64,000 bases of DNA, from contig JAKZAP010000014.1 in NCBI GenBank assembly GCA_023053575.1, positions 15,464,938-15,528,937 on the forward strand, in the 5' to 3' direction. Below the pieces are notes generated by a model that made no database searches, was not told the origin of the DNA, and saw only the letters and a program-made list of their open reading frames with translations. This DNA is from Branchinecta lynchi. Its lineage: Eukaryota; Arthropoda; Branchiopoda; Anostraca; Branchinectidae. Position numbers and translations under genes: made by a program. Shown piece by piece: positions 32,923-43,810 of the stretch; within the stretch, counting starts at the first letter, position 1, and every line of letters begins with the position of its first letter.

Positions 32923-34847
32923 CAGATTGACAGGGGCGTCACTATGGGGGGGAGGGAGGGACTCCCCCCCAAAGGTCCTGAGAAAGTACTTTCGTCGGGA
33001 GAAGCCCGGCGAAAGTTCACTTGTTTGTCGGCGCGAAGCGCCGGCAAACACAGAAGAAATAAAATTTTGTATGCTTTTTGTCAGGCATCGGTCGACTCGT
33101 CGGCACATCGGGTGTTTTTATACGCAAGAAATAAAATCCTGCAAACGTTTGTCGGGCAAAACACTGAAGAAATCGAATTCTGCATGCTTTTGTCGTGCCT
33201 CGGTATTCTTGTCAGCACATCGGGTTCTTTTTATACAGAAGGAATCCAGAAGAAATAAAAAAAAAAAAATAAGTTTTTGTCTGGCACATGGGGTTCTTTT
33301 TATACGCAAGAAATGAAATCCTGCAAACATTTGTCAGGCAAAGCACTGGAAAAATCAAATTCTGCATGCTTTTGTCGTGCCTCGGTTCGTCGACACATCG
33401 GGTTCTTTTAATATATAAGAAATCCAGAAGAAATCGTTGTTTTATGCTTTTGTCGGGCGTCGGTCGACTCGTCGGCACATCGAGTTCTACTTATACGTAA
33501 GAAATCAAACTTTGCAAACTTTGTCGGGCGCACCCGGTAAGTTTAAGTTTCATCGGCACAAGGGGGTTATTTTTACACGTATGAAATCATGTTCTATACA
33601 GTCTAGTTAACAGAACAAATCAACAAATCAAATGCTCGATGGTTTTGTCGGCGTCGGTATTCTCGTCGGCACATCGGGTTCTTTTTACACACAAACAAAA
33701 AAATCAAATTCTGTATCTTTTTATCGGCGCATGCCGAAAGTTCAAGTCTCGTCGGTACATCGGCTTCTGTTTACGCGTAAAAATAAAGTTCTTTACAATC
33801 TTGTCGGGCAAAACACAGAAGAAATCGAATTCTGAATGCTTTTGTCGGGCGTCGGTATTCTTGTCCGCACACCGGTTCTTTTATACGTAAGAAATCAAAT
33901 TCTGCAAACATTTGTTGGGAGCAAATTTTTCCGGAAAAAATACAGATTTAAAAAAAAATTCGCCGGCGTTGCTTAGGTCAACTTGTTCTGGGTACAGTCG
34001 GTGGAAGCTTCGCTTCTTAGCAAAAGTTGAAACGAAAAGCCGAGTATGCGAAATTAAATATATGAACTTACACCAAAGGAACATCTCAGCTGATGCATTA
34101 CAGTAAGTTTGACACAAAATTTCGCCTGCGGCGCATTTTGTCGTATTCCCTATTTGGAAGAACGGTGCATCATTTAGTTTTCCGTTTAGGATAGAAATTC
34201 TTGGGGTTTGAAACACATTAAAAGCCGGAAATTGGAAAAAATAGATTAAACAAATGCGCATGGTTTAACTTGCCTTCGTACAGTCGTTAGAAGCTTCGCT
34301 TTTCAGCGAAAGTTAAAATGAAAAGCCGAATATGTGAACTTAAAATATGAAATTACACCGAAGGAATAACCTAAATTGATGCGTTACAGTTAGTTTACAC
34401 AAAATTTCGCCTGCGGCGCATTTTGTAGTATTCTTTATTTAGAAGAACAGTGTTTCATTTAGTTTGGTGTTTTAGGGTTGAAATTCGCTGGAACACGTTA
34501 AAAGCTAGAACTTGTAGGTATAGCAAAATTTTTCCTGAAAAAAGGCTGATTTAAAAAGTTTCGCCTGCGGCGCTTAGGTTGACTTGTTCTTGGGACAGTC
34601 GTTGGAAGCTTCGCTTTTTAGCGAAGGCTAAAATAAAAAGCCAAATATGTGAACTTTAAAATACGAAATTACATCAAAGGAATAATCTCAACTGATGCAT
34701 TACAGTTAGTTTTTCCCCGGTTCTATTCTGTGCTGGCGGGAAATGTACGCCAACGGCGTGTTTTGTCGGCACATTTTTTAGTCCGTCGGCAAAAACCGGA
34801 CGTCCCCCCCCCAAAGGTAAAAGGCTAGTGACGCCCCTGCAGATTGA
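32923..34847 (+). mobile_element. hAT-type non-autonomous element (family I) with exact 8-bp duplication
   Basis: CAGATTGA is at 32923-32930 and 34840-34847. The 1909-bp element between has ends CAGGGGCGTCACTA and TAGTGACGCCCCTG. G-rich and C-rich tracts lie just inside them. The interior is a tandem array of ~150-bp units (GGCACATCGGGTTCTTTTTATAC, AAGAAATCAAATTCTGCA, CTTTTGTCGGGC) at 33000-33910. Then come ~300-bp units (AGTCGTTGGAAGCTTCGCTT, ATTACAGTTAGTTT, TTTCGCCTGCGGCGC). CAGGG ends and an 8-bp duplication are hAT traits. No transposase is present. Confidence 0.93.
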
Positions 34848-36639
34848 TAGGACTACTGCATAAAAAGCTAACTAGGCACTTCTTGCATTTTGCCAAAAAA
34901 AAGGCTCAAACTTGCATTACCCCATTCACGCATTGCGCAAAAGTAAGGACTAGTCTCCCTGAACTCATCTAAATATTTTCTTCTCTTTCACAGAGGCAAA
35001 CAATATGTAACCGCTTGCTCTTGAACAGGGAGGAGGAGTGGGAGGAAGGAGGAAGATTCCAGTGACAACATGTCTATTAAGTTCCGTCCTCCTACCTCTG
35101 ATGGTTTCGGTTTATCGGCTACAGAAAACCAGCCCTGTAAGTGGAGTTTCCCACGATCCCTGTGGGAGGGTAGAGCTGAGGATTCAGTAATGTGGCAGAT
35201 ATGAGGTTCAAAAACCGAATTAGACGGAAAACCGAAGCGCCTGCAACAGGAAGACGTTCTAAGGACACCGTCTTGAAGAGCCAATCAGAAGCCAGAGATC
35301 ACGGAGCCATCTATCGACTTGCACAACCACCAAGTTTCTCTACCAGTACAGATGGCATTTTAACGAAGGAAACGAAAATAAAATAAACACGTCAAGGTTG
35401 TCGTCATCAATCATCGAGCAAAACAGCCTAGGATGTCATTCATGTTTAAATCAGGTACGACAGTATCTTCTGGTTCTTCTATTATTCTTATTTCTTACTC
35501 CATCATCATCACCTTGCGTATGGGTCGAAAATGAACACATTTATTCAGTCCGTTCGGGCAAAGTAACTGAACAGATTAAAACAGAAAGAGGAAAAAAAAA
35601 TAACTCCTGAAACCCCCTGAAGGCAACACGTCCAACGAAAAGGATCTACATATGTTTCTTGAACTGTCTAAGGGCAGCTGTTAAATGTCCATCGCAAGAC
35701 CAATTAAAATGGACAGACATAAGTAAACGTATACGGAACGTAAACAAATACTTTCCTAAAAATCACGAACCTAATCGAATTTCGCGGCTAAGCCAAGGGA
35801 CTCTAAGCTTCCCATGCAGGAAACCAGAAATTATTACGCACATCTGAACGATGCTGTCACTACGTCTATTGTTTCTAAGATTGTTCCCCTCCACTGCAGA
35901 ATAAAGCTAACAGAATTGCCACATAAGCCCTGGACAAGCCATCAAGCCTGGCAAGTAACATGGTCTTCTACAAACATAAATCTTAACCTTGTAACCTATA
36001 CTAAATATACGTTACGTTACGATAGCCTTCTATTGATGGCTAAACTATCGTAACATATTTTTGTTTGAAGTTTGTTTAAACATGGATCGGCAAGCCAAGT
36101 GGCTTGCCACTTGGACCATATTTTTCTTTTGAACTTTTACAGAAAAACAAATCTGCTTGAACCAAGTTAAAAGTGTAATGACTCTCAGGAGCCTAAAAGG
36201 TGACCTGACATCTTATCAGGGTTGCTAAGGGTGACCAACCCAAATGTGCCCAAAAAACTCTCTTTGTGCACAAAAAAAAGGATTAGTAGTGCTAAACCAA
36301 AAAAAAAGGCTGGGATACGTTCTAGATCAAGCGACGATTTCGCCGTATTCGGTCACATTAGCAGTCTTAATATCGCTCTTCTGCAAAACAATAAAAGACT
36401 GTCAATTGTCGTGAGTTTCTGTCATGAGTTTTGTTCAGTTGTAGGAAAAGAGCCAGTAAAACTAGACAATACTGTTGTTGACTCACTGTTGAATTTATGT
36501 GGTGTTGTCTCTATTTATGTCTCTATTTATGTGGTGTAATGACGAACTGGTCAGTTTAATATATGTCCTTAGAGGTATTACATTTGACAGTAAATTCAAA
36601 TTCGACGCATGCCCTATATTCATACAATGAGTTAAAATC
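34848..36639. other. Intron 1 sequence, no recognised repeat family
   Basis: A long stretch without a match to the window's families. Small hairpins occur at 36019-36053 (TTACGATAG/CTATCGTAA) and about 36093-36112 (GGCAAGCCA/TGGCTTGCC). The open frames up to 105 residues are not recognised. Confidence 0.45.
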
Positions 36640-36720
36640 GAAACGTCAGCTACGATGCTTTGGCGGCGACATTTCGGCCCTTCTCGGCAATGGCTGTCGA
36701 ACGTCAGGAACAACGTTGAG
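36640..36720 (-). repeat. Family D fragment
   Basis: GAAACGTCAGCTACGATGCTTTGGCGGCGACATTTCGGCCCTTCT segment is family D in reverse; the CTGANGA box is lost. Confidence 0.65.
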
Positions 36721-36980
36721 GAACGGAAGAAACCACCCTGCAATCGTACGTCCTATGATAGATACCTTTGATAGATAAAGCTCTACTCTACTCAATACTC
36801 TATATGACTGAGTCTAAACACGCCACTGATCCTCGGGAAGAACGAGAAAACGTAGCACTAACGACTCAAACTCAATACTCAATCTTCTGTTAACCAATCA
36901 CGGCGATGTTTGGGAGCAGCTGTGATACCTTTTCCGGCTCTTCCGCTAGGTACAGGGCGATTTTGCATCGGCAAGAAGAG

Positions 36981-37271
36981 TAACCCTAGTTTCACACAGA
37001 CGTTCACACTGAGGTGATATCGGCCATCGCCGAGCTTTTCGTCGCCAAAGAGAGATTTTCTGTTGCTTCGTCGGGCGATTTTCAATGTTGGGAAAATTCA
37101 ACTTTAATCGGGCGACAGTGCGATTTTATGCACGCAACAGCAACATTTGACGTTAAATTCTGTTGCGGACGAAAATTCAGTGTGAACATCCAGGCGATAA
37201 AAAATCTTCTGTCGCTGCGATTGAAAAATCTCGTTCATTGCCGCGATTTTCTCTGTGTGAACCTAGGGTTA
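36981..37271 (+). mobile_element. Family K MITE, copy 1, TA duplication
   Basis: Element 36983-37269 (287 bp), starts ACCCTAGTTTCACACAGA and ends TCTGTGTGAACCTAGGGT. TA flanks both sides. The copy at 53556-53842 is also 287 bp. It lies 140 bp from the donor of exon 1. Confidence 0.87.
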
Positions 37272-37410
37272 GTTATCAAGAGTATTCAGACGCATATTTC
37301 TTTACTGTGAGACAGCCGAAAAACCTGTGGAGGCGCTGGCAAACTCGTCTTCGTACACCATGTAGTATCTGAGAATCTCAATCCCCTCAAAAAGCTTAAA
37401 CAGGACTTAC

Positions 37411-37496
37411 CTTGAGATCTTGAGTTTGAAAAGATACTGTTAAACTGATTAGCTGTCGCTGACGTCAGGGCAAGGAATAAGGTCAACAAACGAAAC
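37411..37496 (-). CDS. COL18A1-like: Collagen XV/XVIII-like gene, exon 1b: signal peptide exon
   Basis: An 86-base exon after a TTGTTCTTTCTTTCAG acceptor, ending TCTCAAG before a GTAAGT donor. Frame FRLLTLFLALTSATANQFNS..SRSQ is open: an h-region LLTLFLAL and a likely cleavage site after SATA, as expected for a secreted collagen. It starts in phase 2 and ends in phase 1, which is the phase exon 2 needs (Q then a shared Glu, then VYQEWDL). The Met must be in an upstream exon that I could not find; a very short coding piece of a 5' exon is likely. The link to exon 2 across 19.2 kb is inferred from phase and domain logic. A mobile-element frame of the same length is the alternative. Confidence 0.68.
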
Positions 37497-37699
37497 CTGA
37501 AAGAAAGAACAAGGTGGTGAGTTCTTGGTAAATGGAAACCAGAACTTCCAAGCGTTTTCGGCTAGGACAGTGTGATCTTTCAGAGGTCCAAAAAGGGGCA
37601 TTATTTCCTTGTGGGGTGGGGGGCAGCCCATCAATCCCATTAGAATTACAGAGGCTCACTTTCTTTGGACGGGGGGAGGGGGCATGCAGCGAGGCCAGC
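37497..37699. other. Acceptor side of exon 1b and short spacer
   Basis: The polypyrimidine tract of exon 1b is at 37497-37512. Beyond it is G-rich sequence (37612-37622, 37670-37682). Confidence 0.5.
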
Positions 37700-38298
37700 G
37701 AATGACAAAAGCTGTACCGAGCCGCTGCGTAAAGCAAGTTTTTGGTTCTTAAAAAAGGGACCGCAGCCTCGTCTTTCCCTCCAGGACTGTACGCAAAACT
37801 TACGCAATGAACTCTTATATATGCGTTTTTATCGCCAAATTAAAGAAGTGTTTGGAGAGGAGTTTTATCTGAAACTGAACCTATCGTGGAGAGTCCTTAA
37901 GTGTTGGTTGCAGGCGCGGGCAAACTGCATACCAATGCGTAAAAGATACTGGGAGTTTTTTGTTGATGGTGGCCCGGGAGGTAGGTGTGTTTGCCCCCTT
38001 TGTGGGGAGGTTGGGGATGGGCTGGACCATTTTCTGAATAGTTGCCAAAGTTTGGTGAATTTGAGGGATAAATACTTTCGAGGGGGTGTACCGCTGCTCC
38101 CTGGTATTTTGGGGACTAATTCAAGAGATTCGATTATTGCGTTATGTTGCTTTATAGAGAAAGGCGTGGAGGCGCGGAAGGCAGCGACTTGAAGGTGTTG
38201 AGTGTTAGGGTTTTTCTTTTACGTTTATTTTTTGTGTTTGTAGTTGTGTATATGGCCACTGGCTTTTAAATACACGTATATATATATATATATATATG
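37700..38298 (+). pseudogene. LINE C-terminal fragment with zinc finger and (TA)n tail
   Basis: An open frame to 38192 contains LRNELLYMRFYRQIKEVFG, WRVLKCWLQARANCIP and CVCPLCGEVGDGLDHFLNSC (37986-38045), a C-x2-C-x8-H-x4-C finger of LINE polyproteins. A stop, about 85 bp of 3' sequence and (TA)n at 38277-38298 follow, like a LINE 3' end with a microsatellite tail. The frame is intact over about 165 codons, so this is a fairly young 5'-truncated copy. It has no RT box. Confidence 0.82.
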
Positions 38299-38619
38299 TA
38301 ACTTTTTCGTACAACTACACAGTCAAAGATTTTTTTTCATCGGGATGACCTACACGAGTTCGTGAGGAGCGACAAAATGGGATTATCCAGGCCTTTATTT
38401 GACTCTGAAAAAGGCCTAAAAAAAAGGTACTGGGGTCAGGCAATGTTTTTCTTTATCCGGTATGACTAATCTGTTTGGTAAAATAGACCGCCAGACTCAC
38501 TTCAAATATTGCAAATTTTTACAGTGACTCCCTAGATAGCACCGAAACCGATGAGTCATTCCTTGTTTGGTCTTACAGATGCGCCCTCTCACATTAGCAA
38601 TTCAAGTGATGACCTGTGT
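38299..38619. other. Sequence between LINE and family A
   Basis: No feature recognised. Confidence 0.45.
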
Positions 38620-39755
38620 AACAAGACCAAAGGTTTCGATGGGATCCCAAAAATTAAATATCTGATCCAGACAACTGGGTCTTGTCTTAGCCAGATCCAG
38701 TCTTCGCCAGACTCCTTGAACATTTTTACAATTAAAATTCAGAAACAGATTAAGGCCAAATAGCTAATCACCTGAGAAAACCAAGTTCAGATTTGGATTC
38801 AGCATGTGTGTTTACCCCTATAAGTCATATCTGTTTTGACGAAAACTTCCTGCCACTTCTGCCAATTTCCCGGTTCCGGCCGAACTCCAGAACTACTTGT
38901 CCGGCGAAAAAAGAAACCTCAAAGACGAAATCAGGGTATCTTCTTTCCCCAGTAATGAACATCAACTTCAAATAGAAATTTAGCTTATAACAAATTTTCC
39001 GATTCCAGCCGGATTCCGGTCGAACTGTATGTCTGGGTAAAATACGATTGTCACACAGGGACTCAGCATCTCTTCTTACCCCTAAATCGCTTATCTAATC
39101 AACTAGAAATAAAACTTTGACTTCCAACAGTTTTCCGGTTTTGGCCGGATTCCGGACGAACTACATGTCCGGGTAGACACTTGTTTTCATATAAGTGTTC
39201 AGAATGTCTTCTTGCCCTAAATCGAACATCTAATCAACTCCAAATAAAACTTTTAATTTTGACAAACTTTCCGGTTTGGGCCGGATTCCGGTCGAAATAC
39301 TTGTCCGTCGAGGAAATAGTTTTCACCATCGTCTTCAGCATGTCTCCCTACCTCTAAATCGAACATTTAATCAACTTCAAATAAAACTTTTACTTTCAAC
39401 AAACTTTCCGGTTTTGGCCGGATTCCGGACGAACTACTTGTCCGATGACAAAATGGTTTTCACCATCGTGTTCAGCATGTCTTCTTACCCCATAATCGAC
39501 TATCACATTAGCTGTTTCAAAATATTTTGTTTGTCCCTTAATTTGAATCCCCTCCCCCACCCCTAAATGTAGAGCTACAAAGCCCATCTACGAACTTGAC
39601 TGGTCCGACGACCCAACGAACCTTCACACCAAGTTTCATCAAAATATCTCATTCCCTTCGAGAGTTATCGTGCTTACAGACGGACGGACGGACGGACGGA
39701 CAACTTTTGCGATGTCATAGGTATCCCTCCACTTACGTTTTGGGATCCCAAAAAG
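38620..39755 (-). mobile_element. Family A element, full copy
   Basis: About 1136 bp, with both boxes: GGTTTCGATGGGATCCCAAAAA at 38632 and TTTTGGGATCCCAAAAAG at the other end. (GGAC)n is at 39681-39700. The core holds about six tandem units of ~130 bp. Very similar to 16195-17612 reversed. Confidence 0.87.
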
Positions 39756-39879
39756 ACGATTAACCTGATATGTGTCTGACCCTCTTCAACCTTTCTTCCA
39801 CATTGATGTCGGCTAATTACTTCACATTCTTTTTGTAGTCTAGTACTTTCGCGTTTCTCCTTTTATTTGTATTGTGTTA
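39756..39879. other. Spacer
   Basis: Unassigned sequence between two elements. Confidence 0.4.
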
Positions 39880-40017
39880 CTCCACACCAGGCCCGTATAC
39901 AGGAATTTATTTCGGGGGGGGGGGGGGGGGGGGACAAAAAGTGCAAAAAACACATAGATCAGAGGAAAAAGCCTATAAAAATGCCCCCCCCCCCCCAGAT
40001 ACGGCCTTGCTCCACAC
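39880..40017. mobile_element. hAT-type MITE (family J), copy 1, exact 8-bp duplication
   Basis: CTCCACAC at 39880-39887 and 40010-40017 flanks a 122-bp element. Ends CAGGCCCGTATACAGG and CCAGATACGGCCTTG. A run of 20 G (39914-39933) faces a run of 14 C (39983-39996), with CACATAGATCAGAGG and AAAAAGCCTATAAAAATG between. Confidence 0.92.
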
Positions 40018-40430
40018 GTAGTGTTTTTAAACTTTTTCCGGTAATAAAGTTCAACAAAACAATCTGAGCCCTTTACATTTTCACGTTCTGTAAAGCTCGA
40101 CGCACAAGCAGACAGTCCCTTGGCGAACACTTCCTCGAACAATGCTTTCAGCGCACGTATTTCACGAGTGGTTTAATTGCAACTTCGACGAAAACTTTAT
40201 ATTTCGCTAATTCTAACAACTGGAGACTCGAGGAATGCTCGTCATGGAGACATGTGTCGCCAGGTTAATTCGAAAACTCTTTGCGACTTTATGAAAGCCG
40301 CAATATATTTAAACCCAGACTCCTTTTCCAGACAGAAGAATTCTAAAGTTCCAAGTTTATTTTTCAAACGATTGATAATTTATTCATTATTCCAGAGATA
40401 CTATTCCCGAGGAAAAATTTATCTCAAAAT
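40018..40430. other. Unassigned sequence
   Basis: No gene or repeat was recognised. Confidence 0.45.
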
Positions 40431-40687
40431 AGTAATATGAAGTAGTACGAAAAAGCAGCATGCAGTACTAACGATGCTACTACATGCTTCTACTTCAAGG
40501 CTATGTGTTACTGCATACTACTATATGCTACTATTAGCAAGACTGGATGCTACTATGGCAAGAGAGGATGCTACTGGATACTACTACATAAGATTGGACC
40601 AGTCTGAGCCCTGAGGAACATTAAATTATAGTATTCTTTGCTATTACATAGTATTACATGCAACGTTTTCGTCCTACTACCATACTA
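40431..40687 (-). mobile_element. Family B MITE, copy 2
   Basis: About 257 bp, inverted relative to 17702-17953. The ends are AGTAATATGAAGTAGTACG and ACGTTTTCGTCCTACTACC. Confidence 0.82.
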
Positions 40688-41032
40688 CGCTACAAATCTT
40701 TCATCGGGTTATGACATAACTGACAAAAACAACTACTACAGGTATATACTAGAACGGAAAACAGGCCTGATTTTAAGATTTTGTTACCACATACTTATTT
40801 GGCATTTTCTGTTATCCTCAGCTTTCCTGTGGAATTATAAAGGTTCAGAAATCTCCGTCTTTTGACATTGCTTCATTTTGCACAGACGGCTTATTCGCAT
40901 TTTAGGGGCTGAGCCGAGTTTATCAATCACGGAGGGTAAACTTCGCCGGAAGCTTCAAGGTCTGCCGTCTTTCAAAAAAAAAAAATCGTGAGAAGCTTCA
41001 AAATGTGTTTTTATTTTAGAATTCAGTTTAGG
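40688..41032. other. Unassigned sequence
   Basis: An A-run is at about 40974-40985. No other feature. Confidence 0.45.
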
Positions 41033-41216
41033 CCGACGAGCAGGCTCGTATCCAGGAATTTATTTCGGGGAGGTTCGCCTGCGGGTCGGACAAAAAAATT
41101 ACAAAAAACACGTAGATTAGAGGGAAAAGCCTATAAAAATGGTTATTTTTTATAGGTTTCGGGTGGGGTTTTAACCCCCTAACCCCCCCCCCCCTGGATA
41201 CGGGCTTGCCGACGAG
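41033..41216. mobile_element. hAT-type MITE (family J), copy 2, exact 8-bp duplication
   Basis: CCGACGAG at 41033-41040 and 41209-41216. The 168-bp element starts CAGGCTCGTATCCAGG and ends CCTGGATACGGGCTTG. The ends match at 14 of 16. The interior shares CACGTAGATTAGAGG and AAAAGCCTATAAAAATGG with copy 1. Confidence 0.93.
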
Positions 41217-42869
41217 TCTATCTTTTGTTTTGGACTCTGGCTTTTCCACTTTGCACCACGGGGCACAAAGTTTCCAGATATTTTTTCGTCCAACGTTCGC
41301 TTTACAGTGCGAGAAGTCTGGATAGAAAAGCAAGTTTTATTATCGATGGTATTTTTGAACAATTTATTGTCAAAACATCATTTCTAGTAAGAGTTGTGCT
41401 TTAAAGGACTCCTCTTGCTTATTCTGCCTTTTATAAAGTACTTAGCTCCTATATGGAATCATAAGCTTTTAAAATCCCCACCTTTCTCCATTGTTTTGTT
41501 TCGTGACTATGAATTGTGAGCGCCTTTTCTGCCTTGCCGAGTTTTCCCGTCACCCAACGAAAAGTTTGACGGAATCTTCAGCGTCCGCCAGCAACTCTTT
41601 CACACATAAGGTTCTGATAATCTTCTGTTTATTAATTCTTTTATTTTGCTAGTTTTCCCACTTTTTAACCAAGGCACGTTCAGTTTTCAAATGTTTTGCG
41701 CCCAGCCGCCGCGTCGTAGAGCAGGAAGGCCGGATATAGTCGACAAGCGCTAACAAGAGAATCGCTAGTTTCAAAAGTAATGGTATTTTCAAAACCTTTT
41801 TTTCTGCCGTTTCACAGGGAAAAGATAATTTCTAGTAAGAATTGTGCTTTAAATGTATTCACATAATCTGTTTCTACGGTTTCGAGGTGACACCATTCCA
41901 TGATGTCGAAACGCGGCTGTGAAAGGAATCCATATCCTGGTCACAACTACCGCTTGTACTAGTAGATAAACAGTACGCAAGCCGAAAGTGAGACCCGTTT
42001 TTACGGCTACTTTCTTCGGAAAATTATCGTCTCGCCACCATCCGTAGACCGTGCTAGAAAGTTGGTAGGCAAGACGCCTGTCGGTACACACGCACAGAGA
42101 AACAATTGCGCGCGACCGCTCCGGTCCGAGCGAAATACTCAAGAGGGCTGAAACGCTGGCATAGGGTCGCCGCCGACATAAAGTACGTGGAACATCGGAG
42201 AAATAAAGGAAATAAGAAAAGCAATAAAGTCGGCCTCGACAGAAAGTCTATCGGTGAACATCAGATACCAAGGACGCTCGCATGCAACAACGATGATAAG
42301 TAAGGAAGCTCCAAGCCAGAGAATGACGACATAAGTGCGACAATGCATAACGGAGATTCGGAGAAACCGTTTTTCTCCCATTCACCGGATTCCGCCGAAC
42401 CTCTAGAACTATTACTTGTCAAGAAAAAGAGTATGACCGATTTTGCAGGTCTCTTAACCTAAAAACCGGATATCGAACAACAGAACACTGGACAAAGACA
42501 TAACACGATGCCTCCGGAATTTCCGGATTCCGTCCTTTCTAAATGACTTAATCAAGAAATCATAACCACTACCAAAATCGATCCGGCAGAGAAAACAAAA
42601 GTAAAGATAGCGATCTAGTGCTTAGCTATTCTTACCCATCTTCGATATTCTAGTCGACTTCAGACAGAAATGTCCTGGTTTGCTGGATTCCTGGTGCGAA
42701 AATGAAGTCAGATATGTATTCAACAAGTACCCCTTCCCTAAATCGACTGTCTCAACAAACTTAATAAATTTTCCGCTTTAATTCGAAAACCCCTGCCTCA
42801 TCCACAAATGTGGGGTTCCAGAGCCGATCTCCGAACTCGACCTGTATTATGACCCTCGCGCCAATTTGA
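41217..42869. other. Unassigned sequence with a short direct repeat
   Basis: TTTCTAGTAAGARTTGTGCT occurs at about 41391 and 41829. No coding feature was supported. Confidence 0.45.
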
Positions 42870-43810
42870 GCAAGACCTAAGGTTTCGATGGGATCGCAAA
42901 AATCTAATATTTGATCCAGACAACTGGGTCTTGCCTTCGCCAGATCCAGTCTTCGCCAGGCTAGTCATTAGAGAAAACCAAGTTAAGATATACCTCTATA
43001 AGCCATATCTATTTTGACGATACTGACCGAAACTTCCTGCTTTATTTCTGCCAAATTTCCGGTCTCTGCCGAATCCAGAGCGAACTACTTGTCGAGCAAA
43101 AAAAGAAAATTCAGAATCGGATTCAGCGAACAGTGTCTCCATATCAATATAAAGAACATCTAATCAATTTAAAATAAAACTGAAGCTTCTAAAAAAAAAC
43201 CGGTTACAACTGGATTCCAGACGAATTAGATGTCTGGTTAAAAAATGATTGTCATATACAGACTCAGCGTCCCTTCTTACCCCTGAATCTGTCATCTAAT
43301 CCACTTAAATAACTTGTTACTTTTAACAAAGTTTCTGTTTTCGGCCGGATTCCGGGCGAATTAGTTGTCCGGGTAGACAATACTTTTCACGTAAGTGTTC
43401 AGCATGTCTACTTACCCTTAACTCGAACATTTAATCAACTTCAAATGAAACTTTTATTTTTAACCAACTTTCCGGGTGTTGCCGGATTCCGGGCGAACTA
43501 ATTGTCGGACGAGAAAATATTTTGCATCTTCGTGTTCTCCATGTCTTCTTACCACGTAATGGACTATAACATTAGATGTTTACAAATATTTTGTTTGCCC
43601 CTTAATCTGAGCCCCCTCCCCCACCCTAAATCTAGGGGTACAGAGCCCATCTACGAACTTGACCTTACCCTTGACCCAAAGAGTCCTCAGACTAAGTTTC
43701 ATCAAAATATCACATTCCCTTCGAGAGTTACCGTGCTAACAGACGGACAGACGGACAACTTTTATGATGTCATAGCCTACCCCTCCACTTACATTTTGGG
43801 ATCCCAAAAA
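42870..43810 (-). mobile_element. Family A element, diverged full copy
   Basis: About 940 bp. It begins GCAAGACCTAAGGTTTCGATGGGATCGC (box changed by one base) and ends TACATTTTGGGATCCCAAAAAG. Core units have GGATTCCGGGCGAA and CAACTTTCCGG. Only two GGAC-like units are left. Confidence 0.83.

Noticed and set aside
33000..33910. Regularly spaced repeats resembling a CRISPR array
   Set aside because: Units are ~150 bp, degenerate and inside a hAT element with exact duplications; the genome is eukaryotic.
17603..40687. A and B elements at 16.2-18.0 kb and 38.6-40.7 kb as a large inverted duplication
   Set aside because: Order and spacing differ (B lies beyond opposite ends of A), and sequence between is unrelated.
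41033..41420. TTAA-AGGAC element near 41401
   Set aside because: Only one possible end (TTAAAGGACTCC) was found, without a partner.
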